Shown: in pieces, positions 1-6,770 of the stretch
Position numbering within the stretch: position 1 is the first letter of the stretch
Layout: each line of letters begins with the position of its first letter
DNA from: Cypionkella sp.
GTDB lineage: Bacteria > Pseudomonadota > Alphaproteobacteria > Rhodobacterales > Rhodobacteraceae
Direction of reading: 5' to 3'
Length of the DNA: 17,113 nucleotides
NCBI GenBank assembly: GCA_023255415.1
Contig: JALRIN010000047.1
Coordinates: 1 to 17,113, forward strand
Translations under genes and position numbers: made by a program
Notes under the pieces: generated by a model
Told to the model about the DNA's origin: nothing
What the model saw: only the letters and a program-made list of their open reading frames with translations
Database searches by the model: none

Positions 1-10
1 AAGCTGGGCT

Positions 11-1093
11 TTAGCTTGCGCGCAGCCGCTTGCGGTTTGCCGCGAGCCAATAGGCCGAGAGCAGCATCGGGCCATTAGCGATTTCGCCTGACGCAGCCAG
101 GGCCATCATCTTTTCAAAGGAAATGACATGAGCGCGAATATCTTCGGCCTCGTCTTCAAGGCCGAACACCCCTGCAGCCCTATCTGGCAGGTCGGTCAGT
201 GCCAGATAGGCATACAAAAATTCAGTCAGAATGCCGGGCGAGGGATAATAAGCGGCCACCGGCAGCAGCGCGTCCAAGGTCAGACCTGCCTCTTCCAGCG
301 CCTCGCGGCGGGCAGCTTGCTCGGGGCTCTCGCCCGCGTCAATGCGGCCTGCAATCGCCTCGATCTGCCAGGCTTGCGGATCGCCGCGCAGAAAGGGGCC
401 GGTGCGAAACTGCTCGACCACCAGCACACGGTCGCGATTGGGATCATAGGGCAGCACCGTCACCGCGTCGCAGCTGATAAAGCCCGCGCGCGTCACCTGC
501 GGGCCGAGGCTGCCGTCAAAGCGACGAAAGCGCAAATCAGCCTCTTCGACCGCGAAGAATTTGGCGTAGGGCTGGCGCAAATCATCCAAGATCACGTCTT
601 GGGTGCGGGCATCATGGCGCAGCGTCACCGGGGCTGCGCCTGCTGCCCGCAGACGCGCCCCTGCGCGCGCCAACAAAGGGCCAAGGCGGGCAGGATCAAG
701 CCTGCCTTGCGCCGCAAGCGCATATTCGGCACCATAGCGCGCCTGCCAAAGTCCGAAATCCCAAGCGGGTAGGGTTTGATCTGCGATTTGCTGTCGCGGC
801 ATCAGGGTCATTGCTTGGATCTGCCCGCCTGCGACCAGATCGACCGCAACACTTTGCAGGCCAAGCCCCTCGCCTTCAAGCACAGCCAAGGCTTCCAGAT
901 CCGCCGCCGCCAGTCCGTGCACAAAAACACCCCGCGCAAAACACTCTGCCTGCGCCACAAGCACAGCAGCGCCGCCGTCATGCCCCGTGCAGACCGCAAA
1001 TCCACGAAGCATTGCGGGTTCAAAGGTCAGACCAGGCTGCTGCCAGATGGCTGGCAAGCGCAATACGCCCCAAAGAAAACAGCCCTGCGTCAC
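11..1093 (-). CDS. trgB: TrgB-like NUDIX hydrolase (ADP-ribose pyrophosphatase type)
   Basis: The protein of about 360 residues has two parts. The N-terminal ~120 residues resemble a gamma-glutamylcyclotransferase (GGACT)-like domain, beginning with CFLWGVLR where the family has FxYGTLR. The C-terminal half is a NUDIX domain with a complete box at about 249-271 (G-x5-E-x7-REALEEAGL), preceded by the W-Q-I-E-A-I-A-G strand typical of ADP-ribose/nucleoside-diphosphate-sugar pyrophosphatases. The two-domain plan and the position directly after a TrgA-like gene match TrgB of the Rhodobacter sphaeroides tellurite-resistance pair. I chose the GTG at 1093 because its GTGA overlaps the trgA stop and places the first domain strand at the N-terminus as in relatives; an in-frame ATG at 1114 would add seven residues. 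It is the last gene of the minus-strand phr-cfa-trgA-trgB run. The tellurite role is known for the family only by genetics; the substrate here is inferred. Confidence 0.85.
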   Translation of the reverse strand: MTQGCFLWGVLRLPAIWQQPGLTFEPAMLRGFAVCTGHDGGAAVLVAQAECFARGVFVHGLAAADLEALAVLEGEGLGLQSVAVDLVAGGQIQAMTLMPRQQIADQTLPAWDFGLWQARYGAEYALAAQGRLDPARLGPLLARAGARLRAAGAAPVTLRHDARTQDVILDDLRQPYAKFFAVEEADLRFRRFDGSLGPQVTRAGFISCDAVTVLPYDPNRDRVLVVEQFRTGPFLRGDPQAWQIEAIAGRIDAGESPEQAARREALEEAGLTLDALLPVAAYYPSPGILTEFLYAYLALTDLPDRAAGVFGLEDEAEDIRAHVISFEKMMALAASGEIANGPMLLSAYWLAANRKRLRAS

Positions 1094-1533
1094 GTCCAGC
1101 GCCGCCCGGCCCATTCGGTGGCAAGCCCGCCCAGCGCACCGCCCAGCACCAGAATGACCATCACATCCACCTGCAACAACAGCCGCGCTTGCACCTGCAT
1201 AATATCAAATATGCCCAGCACCGCTTCGATCGGCCCATCATATCTGCTTCCCATCGAGCGCTTGATCATCAAAGAGATCGACACCAGCAGCAGCGTCCAG
1301 AACACCGTGTACACGTTGGTGCGCAGCCCAGCCCCCAGCGCATCGCCATAGCTGTTCAGCTTGCCCCGAGATCCAAGTGTAAACCAACCCACCAAAGCGC
1401 CAATGATCGTCGTAATCTCGCGCAACCAACCAACTGAGGTGCCTTCGGGCAAATGGGCGGCAAGGGCATCCACGGCGGCAAAGCCCAAAACCGCAAAGAT
1501 CACCGCCGCAACCAGTTTCGACGCAGTTGGCAT
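1090..1533 (-). CDS. trgA: TrgA-like four-helix inner membrane protein
   Basis: This small protein of 147 residues is mostly hydrophobic, with about four predicted membrane segments near residues 5-25, 33-53, 72-92 and 116-138. Motifs such as GALVGWFTLG and the loop NSYGDALGAGLRTNVYTVFW match my memory of TrgA of the Rhodobacter tellurite-resistance locus. The start is the ATG at 1533: the bases just upstream on this strand read GAGGAAGCG, a good ribosome binding site, whereas the longer in-frame GTG at 1548 would bury that site in coding sequence. It follows cfa after a 15-base gap and overlaps trgB, so all are probably one transcript. The molecular function of TrgA is not known; membrane location and co-operation with TrgB are inferred from topology and order. 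Confidence 0.85.
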   Translation of the reverse strand: MPTASKLVAAVIFAVLGFAAVDALAAHLPEGTSVGWLREITTIIGALVGWFTLGSRGKLNSYGDALGAGLRTNVYTVFWTLLLVSISLMIKRSMGSRYDGPIEAVLGIFDIMQVQARLLLQVDVMVILVLGGALGGLATEWAGRRWT

Positions 1534-1536
1534 CGC

Positions 1537-1542
1537 TTCCTC
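1537..1542 (-). promoter_or_regulatory. Ribosome binding site deciding the trgA start
   Basis: On the minus strand GAGGAA is followed by GCG and the ATG at 1533. The GAGG core is five bases from the ATG, and this favours the 147-residue product over the GTG at 1548. Confidence 0.6.
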
Positions 1543-1548
1543 ACACAC

Positions 1549-2793
1549 TTATGGACGGGTAAAAGTCACCTGTATCACATCGCAGTTTCCGCCTTCGAAG
1601 GTGCCAGCACAAGAGGTCAAATAGAAGTTCCACATCCGTCGAAACCGCGCGTCAAACCCCAGCTTTTCAACTTCGCTCCAGCGATCGTTGAACACATCGT
1701 ACCACCGCCGCAGGGTCTGGCTGTAGCTGCGGCCAAATTCCAGCGTATCGGTGACGGCAAGGCCCACCTTCCCGGCCTCCTGCGCCAAGATCGCGGCCGA
1801 GGGCAGCATTCCGCCCGGGAAGATGTATTTCTGAATAAAATCGACGTTCTTGCGGTAGGTGGCAAAGCGGTCGTTCTGCACGGTGATCACCTGCACCACC
1901 GCCTGCGCCTTGGGTTTCAGCCTTGCGCGCAGGGTGCGGAAATAGCTGGGCCAATAGGCCTCGCCCACCGCCTCGAACATCTCGATGCTGGCGATGCCGT
2001 CATATTCGCCGCGCACATCGCGGTAATCTTGCAGCCGGATTTCAACCAGATCCGACAGGCCAAGCCGCGCCATCCGCGCCACGGCGTAATCGTGTTGCGC
2101 CTGCGAGATTGTCAGCGCCGTCACCCGAAGCCCACGCTCTTTTGCGGCATATTCGGCAAAGCCACCCCAGCCGCAACCAATCTCCAGCACGTGATCGCCC
2201 GCCTGCACACCCATCCGGTCGACCATCGAGGCGTATTTGCGCGCCTGCGCGGTCTCGAGGCTTTCTTGCCCATCGGCAAACAGCGCCGAGGAATAGGTCA
2301 TGCTGTCATCCAGCCACAGGCGGTAAAAATCATTGCCCAGATCGTAATGCGCCGCGATATTCTTTTTCGCGCCGCGTTTGGTGTTGGATTGCATCCAGAA
2401 CCGCAGCTTTTCAAACAGCCGCATCATCCCCATGCCGGGAAAGCTGTCGTAGACGTCGTTGTTGCCCTGATGCACCAGATCCATAAAGGCCATCAGATCG
2501 GGGCTGGACCATTCGCCCTCCACATAGGCCTCGCTAAAGCCCAGATCGCCTTCGCGGATCAGGCGGGCAAAGACATCATTGCTGTGCAAGGTCAGTTCAG
2601 CCACGGGCCCCGCCTCGGCGCCTTCAATGCGAAAGCGGCGGCCATCGGGCAGAACAAAATCCAGCCGCCCGCGCTGCAACCGTTTGGCAATTGCAAAAAC
2701 TGCGCCGAAATAGCGCGGCAAATTGCTTTGCCCTTGGGTCGAGGTCAGAACCCCGCCAGATGGCCCTGCCGGTGCCTCAGAGGTCGCCATCAT
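1549..2793 (-). CDS. cfa: Cyclopropane-fatty-acyl-phospholipid synthase (CfaS/Cfa family)
   Basis: The enzyme transfers the methyl group of S-adenosylmethionine to unsaturated acyl chains of membrane phospholipids, making cyclopropane rings. The 414-residue protein has the family layout: an N-terminal ~110-residue domain (LPRYFGAVF..LDFVLPDGRRF), then a SAM-dependent methyltransferase fold. Visible signatures are AAHYDLGNDFYRLWLDD (about 147-163), the SAM loop VLEIGCGWGGFAEY (about 202-215), SIEMFEAVGEAYW, and FIQKYIFPGGMLPS, which carries the active-site tyrosine. The C-terminus (FYLTSCAGTFEGG) is also typical. The start is uncertain: in-frame ATGs at 2802, 2793 and 2790 all lie beside a purine-rich stretch, and all overlap the end of the photolyase gene, indicating coupling. 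In R. sphaeroides a cfa gene is, as I recall, an RpoE target beside the photolyase gene, which fits the promoter seen upstream here. Confidence 0.95.
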   Translation of the reverse strand: MMATSEAPAGPSGGVLTSTQGQSNLPRYFGAVFAIAKRLQRGRLDFVLPDGRRFRIEGAEAGPVAELTLHSNDVFARLIREGDLGFSEAYVEGEWSSPDLMAFMDLVHQGNNDVYDSFPGMGMMRLFEKLRFWMQSNTKRGAKKNIAAHYDLGNDFYRLWLDDSMTYSSALFADGQESLETAQARKYASMVDRMGVQAGDHVLEIGCGWGGFAEYAAKERGLRVTALTISQAQHDYAVARMARLGLSDLVEIRLQDYRDVRGEYDGIASIEMFEAVGEAYWPSYFRTLRARLKPKAQAVVQVITVQNDRFATYRKNVDFIQKYIFPGGMLPSAAILAQEAGKVGLAVTDTLEFGRSYSQTLRRWYDVFNDRWSEVEKLGFDARFRRMWNFYLTSCAGTFEGGNCDVIQVTFTRP

Positions 2794-4219
2794 TTCCGCC
2801 ATTCCCTTCTTTTTGCGCGCTGTAGGCCGCCAAAGCCCGCGCCCGCCCATCGGCCAGTTCTACTATCGGTGCCGGATAACGCCGGCTTGCGTCAAGTCCC
2901 CAGTGTTTGGGGCAGGCGTCAAAAAACGACAAGGCTTGCAGCGCTGGCGCAGGTGCACCCTCGGCGATCCAGCGGCGTCTGTAGCGTTGATCGGCGTCAA
3001 ATTTCTCGGCCTGACCTGCGGGATTGAACACCCGAAAATAAGGCGCGGCATCAGGGCCACAGCCTGCAACCCATTGCCAGCCCATGGCATTTGCCGCCGG
3101 ATCCCAATCGGTCAGCACTTCGGCAAACCAGGCCAGTCCGACGCGCCAATCTGTCAGCAGATGTTTGGTCAGGTAAGACCCCACGATCATGCGCGCGCGG
3201 TTGTGCATGCGGCCGGTGACATAAACCTCACGCATGGCGGCATCGACAAAGGGTTCGCCCGTCATGCCGCGCCGCCAGCGCTCGGCATCCGCGTTATCGC
3301 CGCGCCAGCCAAAGCCCTCCCATTCGGGCCGCCAACACTTTGTCTCGATCTGCGGTGCGTGGTGAAGCAGGTGATAGGCAAATTCACGCCAGACGAGTTC
3401 TTTGCAAAAATGCTCGGCCCCAGCAGCGCCTTGGTGCAGCGCCCGCTGCCCCGCCGCCCAGATCGTGCGCGGGCCAATTTCGCCCCAAGCCAGATTTTCA
3501 GACAGCCCCGAGGTCGCCTGCGTCTCGGCTGGAAAGTCGCGCTCGATGCGGTAATCGGCAACCGAGGCTGCGATAAACCCATCCAGCCGTGCAAGCGCTG
3601 CGGCCTCGCCAACCCGCTGATGCGGCAGCACAACGGCCGCTCCGCGCCGCATATCAGCGCCCAGCTGCCAGCTGGCAAGATCCTCGGATGCAGGCCAAAG
3701 CTCTGGGGCTGGCAGATGCACATGCGCGGGCACCGGCGGCGCAAAGCCGCGGGCCGAGACCGCGCGCCAGAACGGCGTATAAACCTTGTAATAGCCGCCT
3801 GCACCGGTTGCGACCTGCCAAGGTTCGATCAGCAGCGCACCTGAAAAGCTTTCGGCCTCAAAACCATCGGCGCGCAGGTTTGATTTTACCTCGGCATCGC
3901 GGGTCTTGGCGGCTGGGTCATACATGCGTTGCCAATAGACCCCGCCTGCCCCCGTCTCGGCCAGCAAAGCGCGCAAAACCGGCAGGGCAGCGCCGCGCCG
4001 CAGGATCAGCCGCGAGCCCATCTGCGCCAAAACACCACCAAAATGCGCAAGCCCCAGCCCAAGGCGAAACCGCGCGGCGGCCCCCATCGCTTCGGACTGC
4101 GGATCAAGGATAAACACAGGAAGCAAAGGCCGCCCTGTTGCAACAGCGGCGGCCAGCATGGGATGATCCGACAGGCGCAAATCCCGTCGAAACCATAAAA
4201 TCAAAGGTGTTTTTGTCAT
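2777..4219 (-). CDS. phr: Deoxyribodipyrimidine photolyase (CPD photolyase)
   Basis: This FAD enzyme uses blue/near-UV light to split cyclobutane pyrimidine dimers in DNA. Its 480 residues cover the whole family: an N-terminal Rossmann antenna domain starting LILWFRRDLRLSDHP and a helical FAD domain with TGEPFVDAAMRE (320-331), GRMHNRARMIVGSYL (336-350) and the stretch WQWVAG..DAAPYFRVFNP (381-400). The electron-transfer tryptophan triad of the E. coli enzyme (W306, W359, W382) is conserved one residue earlier at W305, W358 and W381. Together with the close match to E. coli PhrB motifs this supports a repair enzyme rather than a cryptochrome, although substrate choice cannot be proven from motifs. 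The antenna cofactor cannot be read from sequence. It is the first gene of the minus-strand operon and overlaps cfa. An RpoE-like promoter sits about 20 bases before the start. Confidence 0.95.
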   Translation of the reverse strand: MTKTPLILWFRRDLRLSDHPMLAAAVATGRPLLPVFILDPQSEAMGAAARFRLGLGLAHFGGVLAQMGSRLILRRGAALPVLRALLAETGAGGVYWQRMYDPAAKTRDAEVKSNLRADGFEAESFSGALLIEPWQVATGAGGYYKVYTPFWRAVSARGFAPPVPAHVHLPAPELWPASEDLASWQLGADMRRGAAVVLPHQRVGEAAALARLDGFIAASVADYRIERDFPAETQATSGLSENLAWGEIGPRTIWAAGQRALHQGAAGAEHFCKELVWREFAYHLLHHAPQIETKCWRPEWEGFGWRGDNADAERWRRGMTGEPFVDAAMREVYVTGRMHNRARMIVGSYLTKHLLTDWRVGLAWFAEVLTDWDPAANAMGWQWVAGCGPDAAPYFRVFNPAGQAEKFDADQRYRRRWIAEGAPAPALQALSFFDACPKHWGLDASRRYPAPIVELADGRARALAAYSAQKEGNGGNDGDL

Positions 4220-4244
4220 CCCAACCCACGTTCTTTCAAGGGTT

Positions 4245-4270
4245 TACGCCTGCAATCAGGCATTGGATCA
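4245..4270 (-). promoter_or_regulatory. Candidate RpoE (ECF11-type) promoter of phr-cfa-trgAB
   Basis: On the minus strand TGATCC (4270-4265) is followed after 16 bases by CGTA (4248-4245), continuing AAAC. This matches the promoter pattern known for the alphaproteobacterial singlet-oxygen sigma factor RpoE (TGATCC with a CGTA/TAAG-type -10 element). Transcription would start near 4238, giving a short leader of about 20 bases before the photolyase ATG. A match of both elements at proper spacing and distance is unlikely by chance, but no rpoE or chrR gene is in the window. Confidence 0.65.
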
Positions 4271-4306
4271 CTCGCACCGCCGATAATTTAACAAATCTTA
4301 ACGCAT

Positions 4307-4333
4307 GGGGGGCGCAACCGCTGCCCGCCCCCC
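4307..4333 (-). terminator. GC-rich hairpin after the cysteine-desulfurase-like gene
   Basis: A perfect 8-bp inverted repeat (GGGGGGCG/CGCCCCCC, 11-base loop) lies 12 bases past the stop of the minus-strand gene that ends at 4345. Downstream on the minus strand the sequence becomes AT-rich (GTTAAGATTTG) but has no clean U-run. It may terminate, attenuate or protect the 3' end. Confidence 0.4.
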
Positions 4334-4344
4334 TCTGCACCCGG

Positions 4345-5595
4345 TTAAAGCACGCGGTCAAGCGCTGTGATCAGGCGCGCCACATCTTCGGCGCTGGTGT
4401 AATGGGCCAAAGACATCCGCAACACACCCCGCCCCAAATCAACGCCCATCGCCTCCAAGGGCCGCACGGCATAGAAATCGCCCGCCCAGCAGGCAATGCC
4501 CTCGCGGCCCAGCGCCTCAGAGATCGGCTCGGCTGCACGGTCAAAGGCCACGGCCACGGTGGGCGCGCGGTCCTCGGCCCGCCTTGGGCCCAGCAAGCGC
4601 AGATCGTTGCGCGCCGCCAGATACGCCAGCAAGGGCGCGACCGCCGCCACCTCTTGCGCCCGCATCAAACCATGCACCGCGCGGTTGCGCGCCGCCGCAT
4701 CAGCTTGGGGGGGAAAGTGATGCGCGTGCAGCGCGTCGATGTAATCGGCCATGCCTGCACAAGCCGCAATCTGTGCGTGATCGGGGCCAGCGGGGGTAAA
4801 GCGTTTGTACAACGACCCTGCGTTAAACGAATGACCCTGTGCTGGCAGCTCTGCGCCGAAATCTTCGGTGATCACCATGATGCCCTGATGCGGCCCATAG
4901 GTTTTATAGGCCGAAAACAGATAGACATCGCAGCCAAGGCTTGGCAAATCGGGAAACCCGTGCGGGGCATAGGATACGCCATCGACCACAGTGCGCGCGC
5001 CTGCGGCACGGGCAATCTCGCAAATGGCTGCGACGTCGTTAATCTCGGCCACCACATTCGAGCAATGCGGAAAGGCCACAAGTTTCACCCGACCATCGGC
5101 CAAAAGCGCGGCTAGTCCCGCCGGATCAAGGCTGCCTGTGACAGGATCTATCTGCCACTCGCGCACCTCGATGCCCTCATCAGCCAGCCTGCGCCAAACG
5201 CCTGAATTGGCCTCATGGTCCTGATTTGTCACCACAATCGCTGCATTCGCGTCGCGCAGCCAGCGCCGCACCGCTTGTGCCAAAACATAGGTATTCGCCG
5301 AGGTCGAAGGCCCAAAAGACACCTGCGGCCCCGCCACACCCATCATCGCGGCAAGCCGCGCACGGGCCTCGTCCATCTCGGCCCCGCCAGCTTGGGCGGC
5401 AGGATAGGGGCCATAGGGCTGCACCTTACGCTCGGTGTAAAACCGATGCAGCCGGTCTACCACTTGGGCGCAGGGGTAAGAGCCGCCCGCATTTTCAAAG
5501 AACGCATGGCTGGCGGTCAAATCTTGCGCAAAGGCCGGAAACTGGCTGCGCACAAAGGTCATATCAAGAGATGTCATCGCGGCTGTCTCGCTCAT
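4345..5595 (-). CDS. Cysteine-desulfurase-like PLP-dependent aminotransferase class V protein
   Basis: The 416-residue protein has a fold-type-I PLP enzyme pattern: FFENAGGSYP near the N-terminus, FGPSTSANTYVLAQA (phosphate-binding region, about 94-108), NQDHEAN with the cofactor-stacking His127, VVDGVSYAPHG with Asp205, and FSAYKTYGPHQG with the Schiff-base Lys231. This looks like the VC1184-type 'cysteine desulfurase-like' subfamily rather than IscS or SufS: the usual catalytic-Cys loop motifs are not evident, although Cys369 in GIACWAGDFYA lies where a C-terminal cysteine might act. The substrate is therefore not known. Its ATG overlaps the TGA of the upstream reductase gene (ATGA), so it is translationally coupled to it. 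No scaffold (IscU/SufU) gene adjoins, which argues against a role in general Fe-S assembly. Confidence 0.88.
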   Translation of the reverse strand: MSETAAMTSLDMTFVRSQFPAFAQDLTASHAFFENAGGSYPCAQVVDRLHRFYTERKVQPYGPYPAAQAGGAEMDEARARLAAMMGVAGPQVSFGPSTSANTYVLAQAVRRWLRDANAAIVVTNQDHEANSGVWRRLADEGIEVREWQIDPVTGSLDPAGLAALLADGRVKLVAFPHCSNVVAEINDVAAICEIARAAGARTVVDGVSYAPHGFPDLPSLGCDVYLFSAYKTYGPHQGIMVITEDFGAELPAQGHSFNAGSLYKRFTPAGPDHAQIAACAGMADYIDALHAHHFPPQADAAARNRAVHGLMRAQEVAAVAPLLAYLAARNDLRLLGPRRAEDRAPTVAVAFDRAAEPISEALGREGIACWAGDFYAVRPLEAMGVDLGRGVLRMSLAHYTSAEDVARLITALDRVL

Positions 5596-6587
5596 TTGTT
5601 CACATCCACAACCACGCGGCCCTGCACCGCGCCGGTCAAAATATCAGCGCCAAGCTGTGGCAGATCGCCAAGACCGACCTCGCGCACCATGCTTTCAAGC
5701 TTGGCCATCGGCAACTCTGCCGCGATACGGGCCCAAGCCAGCTTGCGCCGCTCGATCGGGCAAAGCACCGAATCAATCCCCAAAAGGTTGATGCCACGCA
5801 ACAAAAACGGAATCACCGAAGCAGGCAGCGCCGAGCCGCCCGCCAGACCCACCGCTGCAACCGAGCCGCCGTGTTTGATCTGGCCCAAGACCCGCGCCAG
5901 CATCGCGCCACCCACCGCGTCAATACAGCCAGCCCAGGTTTCGGCCTCTAGCGGGCGTTTGACCGTCTCGGCCAGCTCTGCGCGGGCCACGATGCGCGAT
6001 GCCCCCAGCGCGTGCAGATAGTCTGCCGTCTCGGGCCGGCCGGTGACTGCCGCCACCTGATAGCCGCGCGCGGCAAGAATGGCGGTGGCTACGGACCCCA
6101 CGCCGCCCGCAGCACCTGTGACCAAAACCTCGCCCTTTTCTGGCGTAAGCCCATGATCTTCCAGCGCCATTACCGCCAGCATCGCGGTAAAACCTGCCGT
6201 GCCGACAGCCATGGCTTGGCGCGTGCTTAGGCCTTGGGGCAGCGGCACCAGCCAATCGGCCTTGACCCGCGCCTTTTGCGAATAGCCGCCCCAATGCACT
6301 TCGCCGACCCGCCAGCCGGTCAGCACAACCCGGTCGCCCGCCGCGTAGCGCGGATCCTGCGATGCCTCGACAACACCTGCAAAATCAATCCCCGCCACAT
6401 GCGGATAATTGCGCACCAAACCGCCACCCTTGGCCGAAAGACATAGGCCGTCTTTATAATTCAGCGTCGAATAGTCGACAGCCACCGTCACCTCGGCTTC
6501 AGGCAGCGCCGAGATCTCCAGATCGCGCAGCACCGCAATTGCCCCCGCATCGCCCTGCTGCTCCATCACAAGTGCCTTGAAACCCAT
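5592..6587 (-). CDS. acuI: AcuI-type acryloyl-CoA reductase (NADPH), MDR superfamily
   Basis: This zinc-free medium-chain dehydrogenase/reductase of 331 residues belongs to the YhdH/AcuI family, which reduces acryloyl-CoA to propanoyl-CoA with NADPH in DMSP/acrylate and 3-hydroxypropionate metabolism. Visible motifs are YSTLNYKDGLCLS, PHVAGIDFAGVVEAS, GWRVGEVHWGGYSQKARVKADWLV and the nucleotide loop TGAAGGVGSVA (about 157-167). The text is close to what I remember of roseobacter AcuI. I chose the ATG at 6587 because it follows GGCGGAAG and starts with the family's usual MxFKALV; an upstream in-frame start at 6620 adds 11 non-conserved residues. The gene runs into the PLP-enzyme gene with an ATGA overlap. 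No DMSP lyase or acuR is nearby, so the DMSP link is an inference; detoxifying acryloyl-CoA is the safer role. Confidence 0.85.
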   Translation of the reverse strand: MGFKALVMEQQGDAGAIAVLRDLEISALPEAEVTVAVDYSTLNYKDGLCLSAKGGGLVRNYPHVAGIDFAGVVEASQDPRYAAGDRVVLTGWRVGEVHWGGYSQKARVKADWLVPLPQGLSTRQAMAVGTAGFTAMLAVMALEDHGLTPEKGEVLVTGAAGGVGSVATAILAARGYQVAAVTGRPETADYLHALGASRIVARAELAETVKRPLEAETWAGCIDAVGGAMLARVLGQIKHGGSVAAVGLAGGSALPASVIPFLLRGINLLGIDSVLCPIERRKLAWARIAAELPMAKLESMVREVGLGDLPQLGADILTGAVQGRVVVDVNK

Positions 6588-6602
6588 CTTCCGCCCCCCC
6601 GA

Positions 6603-6645
6603 TTTGATCAAAACTTCCAACTTGACGTAGGGGAACTCTTGTCAA
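6603..6645. promoter_or_regulatory. Divergent regulatory region with two dyads (acuI / ABC substrate-binding protein)
   Basis: Between the divergent genes there is an inverted repeat TTGAC-N14-GTCAA (6622-6626 and 6641-6645) and a 10-bp palindrome TTTGATCAAA (6603-6612). Read on the minus strand the right arm is a perfect TTGACA -35 box (6645-6640) pointing to acuI, but the hexamer 17 bases on (AGTTGG) is a poor -10. The elements may be an operator and/or promoter; evidence is sequence symmetry only. Confidence 0.3.
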
Positions 6646-6679
6646 ACGCCCCTTTCCTTGCCGATCTTGCAATAAGACC

Positions 6680-6708
6680 TTGAGACAAGACCAGAGCCAA
6701 TCTAGCCT
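6680..6708 (+). promoter_or_regulatory. Weak candidate promoter for the substrate-binding protein gene
   Basis: TTGAGA (6680-6685), 17 bases, then TAGCCT (6703-6708), about 60 bases ahead of the ATG at 6771. The -35 is fair and the -10 poor, so this is tentative. Confidence 0.25.
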
Positions 6709-6770
6709 TATTTCGATTTCGGCAAGTCAGAAGCCTATCTGGCACCGATCACACCAACCGAGGAGCCTCC

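Noticed and set aside
1453..3027. Long plus-strand open frame (524 codons)
   Set aside because: It is antisense to cfa and the photolyase. The translation is His/Arg/Pro/Gln-rich with no motif, typical of a shadow frame in GC-rich DNA.
6605..6629. Second RpoE-like match TGATCA-N15-CGTA on the plus strand
   Set aside because: The -35 hexamer deviates at the last base, the spacer is one base short, and the site is about 140 bases from the next start. The TGATCA is better explained as part of a palindrome.
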